This document shows positions 49,842 through 60,088 of a DNA stretch of 64,000 bases, one piece after another. Positions within the stretch are counted from its first letter, which is position 1. Every line of letters begins with the position of its first letter. The notes beneath the pieces are model-generated. The model made no database searches. It was not told the origin of the DNA and saw only the letters and a list, made by a program, of their open reading frames with translations. Source of the stretch: Anolis sagrei (taxonomy: Eukaryota; Chordata; Lepidosauria; Squamata; Anolidae); contig NC_090025.1 in the NCBI RefSeq assembly GCF_037176765.1, forward strand, positions 70,533,545 to 70,597,544, given 5' to 3'. The position numbers and the translations under genes were made by a program.

Positions 49842-51084
49842 TAGCTGTACTTGGCCACACGTTGCTGTGGCCCAGTCTGGTTAAATGGAAAAGAAAGAAA
49901 AGAGAAAGAGCTAGTTTTTAATGTATATAATTTAATGCTTGGAAGTATGCAATATTTTTTGTTGTTCCATTGTCTGTGAAATAATAATAACAATGGAGTA
50001 AATAATAATACTGGCCTATATAATCTATATAACAACAATACTGGTGTATGTAATAATGATAATAATAACAATGATACTGGTCTATATAATAATGATCAGT
50101 ATCATTTCATTATTATATGGGATCCCACCTATTTAGTTCTTCCTACCTACCATTCAATCCCTCCTTCCTTCTGAGCCTCCAGTCTTCCTGTAGGCTCTGG
50201 CGTGAGGTGGTGCCAGGCAAGGCCGGGTAGGGCATGAGGCTATGGGAGCCAGGAGATTGGGCTGGGCCTACCTCCTTGCCTACCTCTTTCCCTCCCTCCC
50301 CTCAGCCCATTCCCCACCCCTCTCCCTGGCCTGGATTTCCCTCCCTGCCCAGCCACCCTTTGCTTGCTCATCTTTTCTCGGTTCTGGAGGGAGGCAGGTA
50401 GGAAGGCTCAGTGGGAGGCGACCAGGCAATGGATCCCAAATGGTAGCTCTGGCTGGACCCAGAGGCAGGGCAGAAAGAACCGGGGATGGAGGCTGCGAGG
50501 AGGAGAGCCAAGCGCCAAGCACAGATGGCTTTAAGAAGTGCCAAGTCTACCATTCAATCCTTCCTTCCTTCTGAGCCTCCAGTCTTCTTGGAGACGCGGC
50601 CGTGAGGCAAAGACGGGCAGGGCGTGAGGCTATGGGAGCCCAGGGCTTGGGCTGGGCCTACCTCCTTCCCTTCCCCCCTGGGCCCTCCCCCTGCCCCTCC
50701 CTCTGGCCTGGATTTCCCTACCTGCCCCACTGCCCTTTTCCCACTCTTCTCCTCCTAGTTTTGTTCCAGAAGGAGGGAGGGAGGCAGGCAGGCTTGGTGG
50801 GGGGCAACCAGGCCATGGATCTGTAATGGCGGCTTTGGCCCTGACAGGGTCGCTTCACAATGTGTTGCTTGGACGTCCAGCAGATGGCATTGTTTTTAAT
50901 GTCATACATGTTTTTCCCTGACACAGGTGTGACATCTATATAATAGTAAGTATGTGGATACATAAAAACATTCACCTGTTCAAATGCTACATTATATCCA
51001 AATTTTGAAGCAATCGGTGAAGAATTTTGGGAGATTTGAGGTCATTCACAAACTGACATTTACATTTTTATTTATATAGATAAA
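49842..51084 (+). repeat. Long TACTAGCTG-type repeat with a GC-rich interior
   Basis: It starts ACTAGCTGTACTTGGCCACA, CGTTGCTGTGGCCCAGTCTG and ends TTTTTATTTATATAGATA, the same two edges as the copies at 2883 and 25011, but is 1.2 kb long. Inside are AAT/AAC-type words (49980-50110), a GC-rich tandem duplication (50151-50830), and a 3' part (TCCAAATTTTGAAGCAATCG) that plays the role of the shared TCCAAATTTGG block. No coding frame is supported. Confidence 0.7.
50151..50830 (+). repeat. Two-copy GC-rich tandem duplication
   Basis: Unit 1 starts CATTCAATCCCTCCTTCC at 50151 and unit 2 starts CATTCAATCCTTCCTTCC at 50551, an offset of 400 bp. Both go through TGAGCCTCCAGTCTTC, GCATGAGGCTATGGGAGCC or its close variant, TGGCCTGGATTTCCCT and GGGAGGCAGGCAGG-type words. 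They are clearly diverged. Confidence 0.88.
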
Positions 51085-52800
51085 TAAGCAACTAGCATTA
51101 GGCTGTTTCTACATACTACACAGCAACAGCTCATTTTCAACCTGAAAAACCCATCTCCCTGAACTCCTTCCACAATCTCAGTTCTGAAACCTCTTTTCAG
51201 ATCTTATCAGTTCTTCTTTTTCTAATAGCCTTAATTCTTTCTGATTGGTCTTAACACACTCTTTTACAGACAAGGCTCTCTAGGTTATATCCCAGAGGCC
51301 ATTCTTTAGTATACTCTGAACACTATCAATGGTTGGCTGTTCCTATTTTTGCTCAGCTAGTCATGTCAGATCTACATAACATCACTCCACCTGGTTAGCC
51401 CATTTTAGACTCTACAGATCCTTCCCCTTCTTTATGTTTCAAGATGACATGTAGAGCAATCTTTTCCTCCACCTTTTTCCTCAACTTGCTCTAAAAAAAA
51501 AAAAAAAATCACAATGATCTTATTTAAGGTTTTATTGATTTTTGGTACCATAATTTGCTAGCTCCAATTCTTACCTTATAACACTTGCACACATTTTGTG
51601 CCTTTTTGTTTGACCAAATACACGTTTAGCATTCCTTATTCAAAATTCTTGGGCTCAGTTTTTTCCCCCTGGATTTTGGAATGCCTGAATTTACATATAC
51701 ATAATGAGATATCAGGTCTAAAAACAAAAAACAATTTTGCTTCTTATATGCTTCACGCAGATGGCGTCAAGGTAATTTTATACAATATTTTAAATATTGC
51801 AATTGGCCTAAGAATTTAGGGAAGAGTAAGATTCCAGCCCCCTCATCTATTTCCCTTGCTGAGCTAACTTCAAACTCAGCTGACTGAGCAACTGGAACAA
51901 GTTAAAAACCAAAAGGGAGAGTAGGAGGAGAAAGCAGGGCAATTTAAAAGCAGTTGCAGAAATGGGTTGAGCAATTAATTGGTACTTTCCCTTTCAAATT
52001 GGGATTGTTATAAGGTATACACCCCAGTTTCTTAGATTCAGGCACCATTCTTTCTTCAACATCTAAAGGGCTTTATTGAACCAAAGAAAAAAGGGAAAGA
52101 AGTATATGCTCTGAAGATGCATGGTTTTATTTTGGTTTCTATTTTCCTTGTTTGTAAACTTAGAAGGAAAAAGAATGGCTAAATGGGCCAGTATTACATA
52201 TCAGCTGATAGTAAGTGGGATCCAACTAGCCTTTATGATTATTTCCATTGAATTACATTAAATGTTAGGAAATGTTTTCTTGTAACTTCAAAACATTTCC
52301 GCACGTTTTATAATTTGATTCTCATTGCTGTAAAAATAAAAAAGAGCTGCTGACTGTAATAAATAAATTGCTGGATGTAGTTTTACACAAACTGCCATAT
52401 ACTCTTATATAACCCTGCAAAATTATTGATATTGATCCTAAAACACTTATGACTAATAATTAAGAAATCGTGAGTAGCAGAAATTTAAACAAGCTGTTTT
52501 CCTACCATTTGTAAATGAGTGTAAGGTTGACTTGAATATTTTCTTTGCAAAGATCTGGTTCTGCTCCAGTCTACTTGGGCTATGAACTGTTTACGATTGG
52601 TTATGCACAACTCCTTGTGTGAGGAACAACAGCATGCCAGGGAAAAGACTGGACTAGAATCTTTTCTATGATACATGATTTACTCTTTATGTTGATTAAA
52701 CCATTCTGATTTCTCAGGCTTGTTTAATCTGAAAATGCTATTGAACAACTCTGCTGAGTTCTGAAAAGAAACACACACAAAAAAAAAACAAGCTTTCAAC
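51085..52800. other. Intergenic, nothing recognised
   Basis: AT-rich DNA between ZDHHC2 and MICU3, with an A16 run near 51494-51509. A CAGGCACC-type phrase pair is absent and I see no exon or repeat ends. Confidence 0.5.
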
Positions 52801-52849
52801 AGTTAAAGAGAAATGTTGAGGGCCAGCCTGCCTATGAACCATCAAGGAG

Positions 52850-53287
52850 ATTAAGATCTTCCGGAGAGGCCCTGCTCTCGGTCCCACTACCTTCGCAAGC
52901 ACATTTGGTGGGAACGAGAGACAGGGCCTTCTCTGGTGGCCCCTCGGCTATGGAACTCTCTCCCGAGCAAGATTAGATCTGCCCCCTCCCTCTTGTCCTT
53001 CAGGAGGCTAGTGAAATCCTGGTTATGGAACGAAGCATTCCCAGAATAATGGCTGAGACTGATTACAGACCAAAGTGAGTGACCACATATGCGGACTGAG
53101 AAGAACATGATTTTACCTTGGCAATTTGGTATATCTATATGTACTTTAATCTTGTATTGTTGTATGATGTTTTAACTTGTATTAGTAGCATTGAATCCTT
53201 GCTGTAAGCCAGTCTGAGTCCCTCTACGGAGGTGAGAAGATCGGGATATAAAAGTTCTAAACAAACAAACAAACAAACAAATAAATA
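52850..53287 (+). mobile_element. CR1/L2-like LINE 3' part
   Basis: CTTCCGGAGAGGCCCTGCTC, GGTCCCACTACCTTCGCAAG, GGGAACGAGAGACAGGGCC, TATGGAACTCTCTCCCGAG, then CTGTAAGCCAGTCTGAGTCC and an (AAAC)n/(AAAT) end. Best preserved copy of this LINE block in the window. Confidence 0.83.
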
Positions 53288-53299
53288 GTAGTTTGGATA

Positions 53300-53455
53300 T
53301 TGGTCTAGGAATGTGGCAACAAGGGTTTAAATCCTTTTTCGGTATGGAAATCCACTGAGTGACTTCAGGCACATTATATTCTCAGCTTCAGAAGAAAGTA
53401 ATGATAAGCATTCTCAGGGGAACTCGCCAAGAAAACACCAGAACAGGATTGTTTA
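53300..53455 (+). mobile_element. tRNA-headed SINE, partial
   Basis: Diverged copy: ATTGGTCTAGGAATGTGGCA, GTATGGAAATCCACTGAGTG, CTCAGCTTCAGAAG, CTCGCCAAGAAAACACC. The AAC tail is not retained. Confidence 0.68.
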
Positions 53456-53469
53456 ATGGTTGTCATATT

Positions 53470-56085
53470 TCAGAAATTACTTGAAAATACACTGTCACCT
53501 CCACACACCTAACTCTCCTCAATCATTGATTATATCATATCCTTCTTTAAAAGTACAATGACTTATTTAGAATAGCTAACCATTCTGAAATATGGGAATG
53601 GGAAATCACACACAAAGAAATTATGTATGCTGTTTTGGGCCTTTAGCCATCAAAAAGCAATCCCTACTGGGATTATAAGAATTAACACTGGAGGTGTTGA
53701 GAGGGGATCATTTGTACAAGAGGCCCTAAGTGAAAAATGAATAAATTAAACCATAGATATTGGTTCCTCGGATGTGGAGGGGGACTAGAGTACTTTATGA
53801 TCCAGAAAGAACAGCAGTAGCTCTGTGCCTATGTTAATATTTTCAAAAATGCGAATCTGAGGGAGATCATCCAAGCTACTAATTGTGTGGTATTATGTGC
53901 ATGAAAGCATATACTTCATCATGTAGGAATATTTTTTTTTCATGGAGTATGTCATCTGATCCATAGAGCAAATATATGAAGAAAAATGTGTCTGATTATA
54001 ACCCAATCAGGTTACCAGAATAATGACATCTATCTACTAAAATTTTTGGCTTGCAAAGCTCATAACTTCTTCACTTGGTTTCACTGTAATGAACAGCTAA
54101 ATGACATTATACATTGTTAATTTCAATAATATTAAGTGACTGGCAAGTATTATTCATTTTGTTAAGTATTTGAAATAAAAATAAAATTGAACACAATTTA
54201 AAAACTGTTTTGTGTTACAGGCATTAGCTAAACAAAACACATTTGTATAATATCATGTGCTACATGACTAAAGTATTTTTGGCCGATTTACTCTTCTGTC
54301 TAAAGTAGATGGGCAATATGCATCTATCCAGGGATTCTATCAAACTGCAACTCCTGCCAGCCTTTGTTTGTATTGGCAATGATTACAGTTCAACAGCTGG
54401 AAGTCACAAGCTGCCTACTACTGAGTTAAGAAAGCACAAAAGAAAACATTGTCTGGTATCCAACAGTGATCTAGTGCAAGTAGAAGTGACCCTGTGGAAG
54501 AAGAGCTTTCTGATTTCGCACATCAGTCTCAGTGTCCTATGATTGTATAACAAGGACAAGCAAACTGTAGCAAAGACTGGTTTTCTCTGAAAATCAGTCA
54601 GAAAGGCACCTCAGAAATGACCAGAAGTCTACTTTGAGCCTTTCCAGACAAGAAAAAAAAGTATCTGAAAGTTCTATGTCTTTGCCTGTACAAAGTAATT
54701 TTATTTCTTAAATGTACACAATGTTTTCCTCATCCCATCACCATTAACAAAACTGATACGAAAAAGTGATTAGTAAACCCAAATTCTCAAGGGCACTGCT
54801 TTTGTAAAACATAGGAAGGTGCAGCAAGGAAAAAACAGAAAAGTCCAATTTAGCACATGAAGCTCTGTTCATAGTTGCAAAGTTGTATTTATACCACATG
54901 AGATGGTTGGAATAGGCTAGGAAGCACATTCTTTAATATATCCATAATTACATAATTTTAAGTCAGCATACTTTGATTAACCTTATTGAATCTACATATA
55001 AATGTCACTACTATTCTCAGATAGGATAATGCACAGTGCTTGATTTGATTTAGTTCAGTAGCATGGAATGAGAAACACCAGTTCTGACTCAAAATGCTCT
55101 CATTTAAAGGCTCATGGATAAATATGGCTTTTTAAAAATCATGTGTCTATTTACGCTATATATTTTTCCATATTTATGCTATCATATTTTCCATATTTCA
55201 ACAGTATAATCTTCTCATAAATCTATAATGTAAGAAAATAGTTAGATTTCATAGTAACTTTATAACATAAATTTCCCAAATTGTTTTCTGCTGTAAAATG
55301 CTCTTTATTTCATATTCCCGTGAAAACAGGTTGCTATTCTAACATCCACTGGAAATATTTTTCTGTACATATTATTATTAAAGGCACATTTATCAGCATA
55401 ACAAACTTACTAAGAAAATGGAATGGCATGTAAAATGAAATAAATACAACAAACCTTTTAAAAATACATTCTTAAAATAATTCACATTATATAGATTTTT
55501 GTGACCATTATATTTAAAGTGAAATAACCTCATCTAGCTTGGGTTACCAATACGTATTTCTCCCTGGCAGAAAATGCATACAAAATGGTACTACAGTAAC
55601 ATGCACAATTTCCTTCAATGATTATTTCTGCATGCGGAGCTTTTTCAGAAAGGTTAAATGGCATTATTCAGCTGTTTGTGAGAATGCACTGCTCTCTTCA
55701 CATTGAAAATAACCAGGCTTGCAATATTATTGAAAAAGCTCCACATAAGCAGTAAGAGGTCCATGCATAATTTTTAGTTTAATGACTAATACCTCACATT
55801 CCCCTACTAGCACATTTCGCGCAAAGACTCACAAAGATAAAAAAGATCAAATTCATAATACTATGGCTTTGGAAGAAACCAAAAGTAATATTTGAAAACA
55901 ATCCATTAAGGATAGCAAAGTGCTGTTTGGAACCCTAAAAACTAACAAGTTTTATTTGCTATAAATATGTTGCCATCCAACAGGGTTTGTTAACGATCAC
56001 TGTTAAAAATGTTCACGAATTCTACTTTCTGCATTGTTTCCTTTTGCCCCGCTGATTACAAACACAACCAAGATCTTTAACAATA
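53470..56085. other. Intergenic, repeat-poor
   Basis: About 2.6 kb with no transposon ends recognised. Short open frames (for example 54309-54542 on the plus strand) have no visible family match or codon structure. Unlike the ZDHHC2 3' flank there is no gene end directly beside it. Confidence 0.45.
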
Positions 56086-56089
56086 ATCT

Positions 56090-56345
56090 ACCAATTCAGA
56101 CATAATTCCATGAATCTGATGAAATGGCTCCTGTTCATAAGAACTTATGCCTAATAAAACTTGCTAATATTTAAAAGTGCTATAAGACTCATTGTTTTTG
56201 CTGTAACAGGCTAACACAGCTACTTCCCTAGACATTTCTACTAAGAATGCAATCTTATGCACACTTACCAGAGAGTAAGCCCCACGGAATGCAGTGGGAC
56301 TTATTTCTCACTAAACATGCATAATATATATCTGTACCGATGTGA
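56090..56345 (+). repeat. Two old amniote repeats
   Basis: 56110-56222 carries ATGAATCTGATGAAATGGCT, AACTTATGCCTAATAAAACT and ACAGGCTAACACAGCTACT, an old repeat tail common in reptiles. 56245-56335 is a palindromic unit: ATGCACACTTACCAGAGAG, TAAGCCCCACGGAATGCAG and its near complement TGGGACTTATTTCTCACTAA. Family names are not certain. Confidence 0.6.
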
Positions 56346-56901
56346 AAATTATTTTCAATCATTAAAAAAGTCATTTCAGTGATTCACATGAATTCCGGAA
56401 AGGGGGTGATGAAAAAGGTGGAAATGAAGAAATAGATGCCTCTTATTCCAATGATCCAGATGAACAATTTTTACAGCAGCAGAGACCCTCAAGGGTCACA
56501 GTCCAAAATGATAACCTATTTTGCTACAAATGAAAAATGTTTGCCTCAGTCTTTCTTCAGTTAACAAAAGAGAGAGGGAAAAACCAAGCATTACTGTTTA
56601 TCTCATCTTGTCACAACTGTGAAATTGCTTCCAGTGTTCTCTGAAGTGCTTGCATAATATAGTCATCACACGGATATGGATCTTCTTCTGTTCATATTTG
56701 GTTTTTCTCTGTCAACGAATATATATACATAATTAATGCTGTATTAGGGAAAAGCTGCATATAAATTACAAAGCAAAAGAATATTGAAAACAGTTGTAAG
56801 AACTATGTAAATTTGTGTACAATCAATTATTATGCAAGATTAAGAAGAAAACTCAATGTGGCAACATCCAGCCGAGAAGACAGTTCTTGTCGAATAGAAG
56901 A

Positions 56902-57118
56902 TACAGTGGGTTCTTGGTATCCACTAGGGTTTAATTCCAGGACCCCCTGTCGATGGTGAAATTTGTGGAATTCCCATTACATAAAATAGGGTAGTAAAAT
57001 TGTGTTCTTTATATAAAATGGCAAAATCTAGATTTGCTTTTAGGATTTTTTAAATATGTTCAAGCTGCATGATTGAATCCCACAGATACAGAATTCATGG
57101 ATACAGAGGTCCACTGTA
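56902..57118. mobile_element. Tigger/pogo-like MITE
   Basis: TA at both edges; ends TACAGTGGGTTCTTGGTATC and the complement of GGATACAGAGGTCCACTGTA. The interior AATTCCAGGACCCCCTG and CACAGATACAGAATTCATGG is the 'TCCGTGG'-like layout of Tigger/MER2-type elements. About 217 bp, no coding. Confidence 0.82.
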
Positions 57119-57795
57119 TTTACTATTTACTGCAATTAGAAAAAAAGAGCCACTAGTAATAAATTATATACCCTTGCTCTTCTTCTCCTTACCCTTCCCC
57201 CCCCTCAAATCCCAGGTGCTGAAATATTTATTCTTGCACAGAAAATACCCTTTAATGCAGAAATTAATATTTCTGCATTGACATATTATTCTCCATGCAG
57301 AAACGGTTGTTTTTGATGCAAAAAATGCCGATTTTTGTGCAAAACAACCATGTGGGCTTTTTCACAAAATAAGTTCCAAATTGCAAATAGTTTAAAAAAC
57401 GGTGTTGTTTTTATAGGTTTTCCCATGGTGGGAAGCAAATTGCTGAAATTACTTGTTGCTCTTGGTGTGAAGAAATGTACAGGTATCTGCTAATTATTAG
57501 ACTGGTTAGGGACAGTCCCAAAGTAGAAATGGTTGAAATATGGAACCCTGTCTTTTTTAAAAAAAATCTTGCAAATGCATGACTGAAAACTAGATGGGGT
57601 CAAGTAAGCTGAGAGGGAATAAAGAACCCCAGTGTACCAAGCCCAATGAGAGGAAAAAACCAGCATCTGATCAAAAGACCAAATGAAGGGTTGAAAACAT
57701 GGTACATGGCTATAAATTAAATGTTGAACAGCAGAATGATGAGAAAGAAGTAATTAAAAATGTGTGATGCCTATAGTGAACAATTACTTCCCTAT
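57119..57795. other. Intergenic, nothing recognised apart from a small palindrome
   Basis: Contains a perfect 11-bp-arm palindrome at 57254-57279 (AATGCAGAAAT, loop TAAT). Nothing else supported. Confidence 0.5.
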
Positions 57796-57799
57796 CCCC

Positions 57800-57930
57800 T
57801 GGAACAGGCCTGTACAACCCATGGCCCTCCAGGTATTTTGGACTTCAGCTCCCAGAATTCCTAAACATTGGATAAGCTGGCTAGGGCTTCTGGAAGTTGG
57901 ACTCCCATCTGGAGGAACGCAGGTTGTAAA

Positions 57931-57936
<6 letters not shown>
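57800..57936. mobile_element. hAT-like MITE, diverged
   Basis: It starts near GGAACAGGCCTGTACAACCC and contains ATTTTGGACTTCAGCTCCC and CTTCTGGAAGTTGGACTCCC as inverted halves, the layout of the 135-bp hAT MITE at 35008. Confidence 0.65.
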
Positions 57937-57972
<36 letters not shown>

Positions 57973-58545
57973 TTTAATTGTAGATCGACCTATCCCTTCA
58001 AAGGTACTCAGGGCAGTTTCCAACATATATGACAAATATTCAATGCCAAAAAGAAAAGACATACAAACAAATTACATCAAAACAGACCACATCACACAAT
58101 ATAAAAGCAACCTAACTTTAAACTTAATAACAGACAAAAATATCCAAAGATGAAAACTTAAATGACCCATATCAACATAAACACATAATATAAATTTATT
58201 ACTAGATAAAAAACATCTACAAACTAATAACTAAAAGCTTATAGAAAAATATGATATGCTAAAATAAATTCCAGTATCTAGACAAGATTTAACATATCTA
58301 GGTGAATGTGTAAGTCAAGGCATTGGCCTTCCTCTCCATATGCCAGAGTACATAGATGGGTTTTTAGCAACTTTTTGAAGGCGAGGGGGTGGGGACAGTT
58401 TTTAGTTCTTCTGGAAGGGAATTCCAGAGGGGGGTAGTGATAATGGAGAAGGCCCCCTCTCTCATTCCCACCAGCTATGCTTGAGACGCGGATGGGACCG
58501 AGAATAGAGCCACCTCCGTAGATCGCAATGCTCAAGCCAGTTTGT
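57937..58545 (-). mobile_element. CR1/L2-like LINE 3' part, minus strand
   Basis: On the plus strand it opens with (AAT)n, then ACTCAGGGCAGTTTCCAACA, and further on GAAGGGAATTCCAGAGGGG and GAGAAGGCCCCCTCTCTCAT, the reverse complement of the LINE block seen at 34040 and 52850. Confidence 0.72.
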
Positions 58546-59070
58546 ATACAGAGATGCAGTTCTGCAAATAGTCTGGGCCTGAACTGTTTATTTAGAGACC
58601 TGCTCTAGATAAATGTGGAATTCATGAAAGCCTTTCAGATTGCTCAAAATTCTAAAACACTGATGTGGTAACTAGACTTGCAATTGAGGAAGAAAGTGTT
58701 TGTTCTCCTATGTTTTACTCTGCCTTAATAATGACTACATTAGCCCAAAGGATGACAAAAATTTCTTTTTGTAGATTCTATAAAGGCGATCGAATTTCTT
58801 TGACAGCAGAGGAACTGAAGGTGGTGAAGCTTGAATTTATTCTTCTTTTGCATTACAGTTGTCAAGATCCCAGTTTGGAATTTTTTCTCATACTCACTGG
58901 GCTTTTAAATGTCATGGAATATGATTCTAACTAGGCATGTGTGCAAACACAAGGAAAATATGCAGCTGTGTTGTAGTGGCACACATTATGTGTGTGAATC
59001 ATAACCACAAACCACTGTGTACTTCCAAATTTTCCTTTCAAAGAGCCCTGATCTGTTTTATACATAGCAG
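58546..59070. other. Intergenic, nothing recognised
   Basis: Between two minus-strand LINE remnants; no exon or repeat end supported. Confidence 0.5.
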
Positions 59071-59074
59071 AAGG

Positions 59075-59545
59075 AATATTTATTTATTTACTATATTTAT
59101 ACCTTCTTAACCCGAAGGTGACTCAATAGTTACACATAGGCAACTATTCAATGCCTTAACAACATACAATTAAAATAAACATTTAAATTAAGATTAAAAT
59201 TAATACACATTAAAACAGTTAAAAACATTACATCCATTATAAAAACCACGCCATACACAATCCTAATCCGGGGCCATTCCAGTAGTCATTGCACATATTC
59301 CATATCCTATTGCACTTCCTCAAATGCTTGATCCCAAAGCCACATTTTCACTTTCTCTCTGAAGGCCAGGAGGGAGGGGGCTGATCTAATATAACTGGAG
59401 AGGGAGTTCCACAACTTGAAGGGTCATCACTGAGGCCCTGTCTCTCATCTTCACCAGTTCGGACACGTAAGTTGGGCCAGGACCGTTTAGGGCTTTATAG
59501 GAAAATGTCATTTCCCAGACTTGTATATAAGGAGGCAGACAGATG
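59075..59545 (-). mobile_element. CR1/L2-like LINE 3' part, minus strand
   Basis: Plus-strand order: (TTTA)n, CTTCTTAACCCGAAGGTGAC, AAAACATT-type A-rich words, then CTCTCTGAAGGCCAGGAG, GGAGAGGGAGTTCCACAAC, ACTGAGGCCCTGTCTCTC. This is the LINE block in reverse. Confidence 0.75.
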
Positions 59546-60016
59546 AACTATGAAAAAACTGAAGATTTTCTTATGTATTTTCTGTATCATGTCTATGACA
59601 CACATGATGTGCATGTATAATTACAGAAGAAACTGCAGATCTTAAGACACACAGTTTGTGTTGAATACTGACGCATTTTAATGAACTGAATATAAATATA
59701 GGCCAAGAGATCGAGATAGTATATGAGAGATGTGCCACAAATCACCAACTCTAGCTAAACTATTTGGACAAATCCATTTAATTTCCCAGATATCTGGAAG
59801 ACCAAAACCACTTTTGATTATGTGCTGCTTTCCCCCTTCTTATCATAGTTATAGTGTTACCTACCCAGTAGATCCTGGCTTGACCCACCCACTTCCCATT
59901 CTCACATAAGTGATCAGTGAGGGTCTTACACAGGAATCTTACACAGGATTCAAACTGGTTAATATTTCTTACTAGCAATCTTAGACATATTGTGCACAAT
60001 CAAGACATACCATGAT
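59546..60016 (-). other. MICU3: Presumed start of the MICU3 3' UTR
   Basis: Directly downstream of the MICU3 stop, free of repeats, AT-rich. An ATTAAA variant signal lies at 59777-59782 on the minus strand; the next AATAAA is inside the LINE near 59088. The true end is unknown. Confidence 0.4.
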
Positions 60017-60088
60017 TTATCTGTTGCTATTGAGTTCTTTCTTCACACATGATTTGAAAGTTGTGTATTTCTGCACGCTTTTGTATCC
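60017..60088 (-). CDS. MICU3: MICU3 last coding exon
   Basis: 72 nt after acceptor TTCTCAG: GYKSVQKYTTFKSCVKKELN, SNR and TAA (60017-60019). It is the expected neighbour of GFR in the family (GYKTVQKYPTFKSC in human). Confidence 0.95.
   Translation of the reverse strand, partial: GYKSVQKYTTFKSCVKKELNSNR

Noticed and set aside
50242-50574. Open frame of 110 residues in the GC-rich block
   Set aside because: It spans one unit of a tandem repeat inside an interspersed element and is explained by composition.
54309-54542. Plus-strand frame of 77 residues between ZDHHC2 and MICU3
   Set aside because: No family match and nothing around it suggests a gene.
57764-58153. Open frame of 129 residues with an Ile run
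   Set aside because: It crosses a hAT-like MITE, an (AAT)n run and a LINE tail; a composite of repeats.
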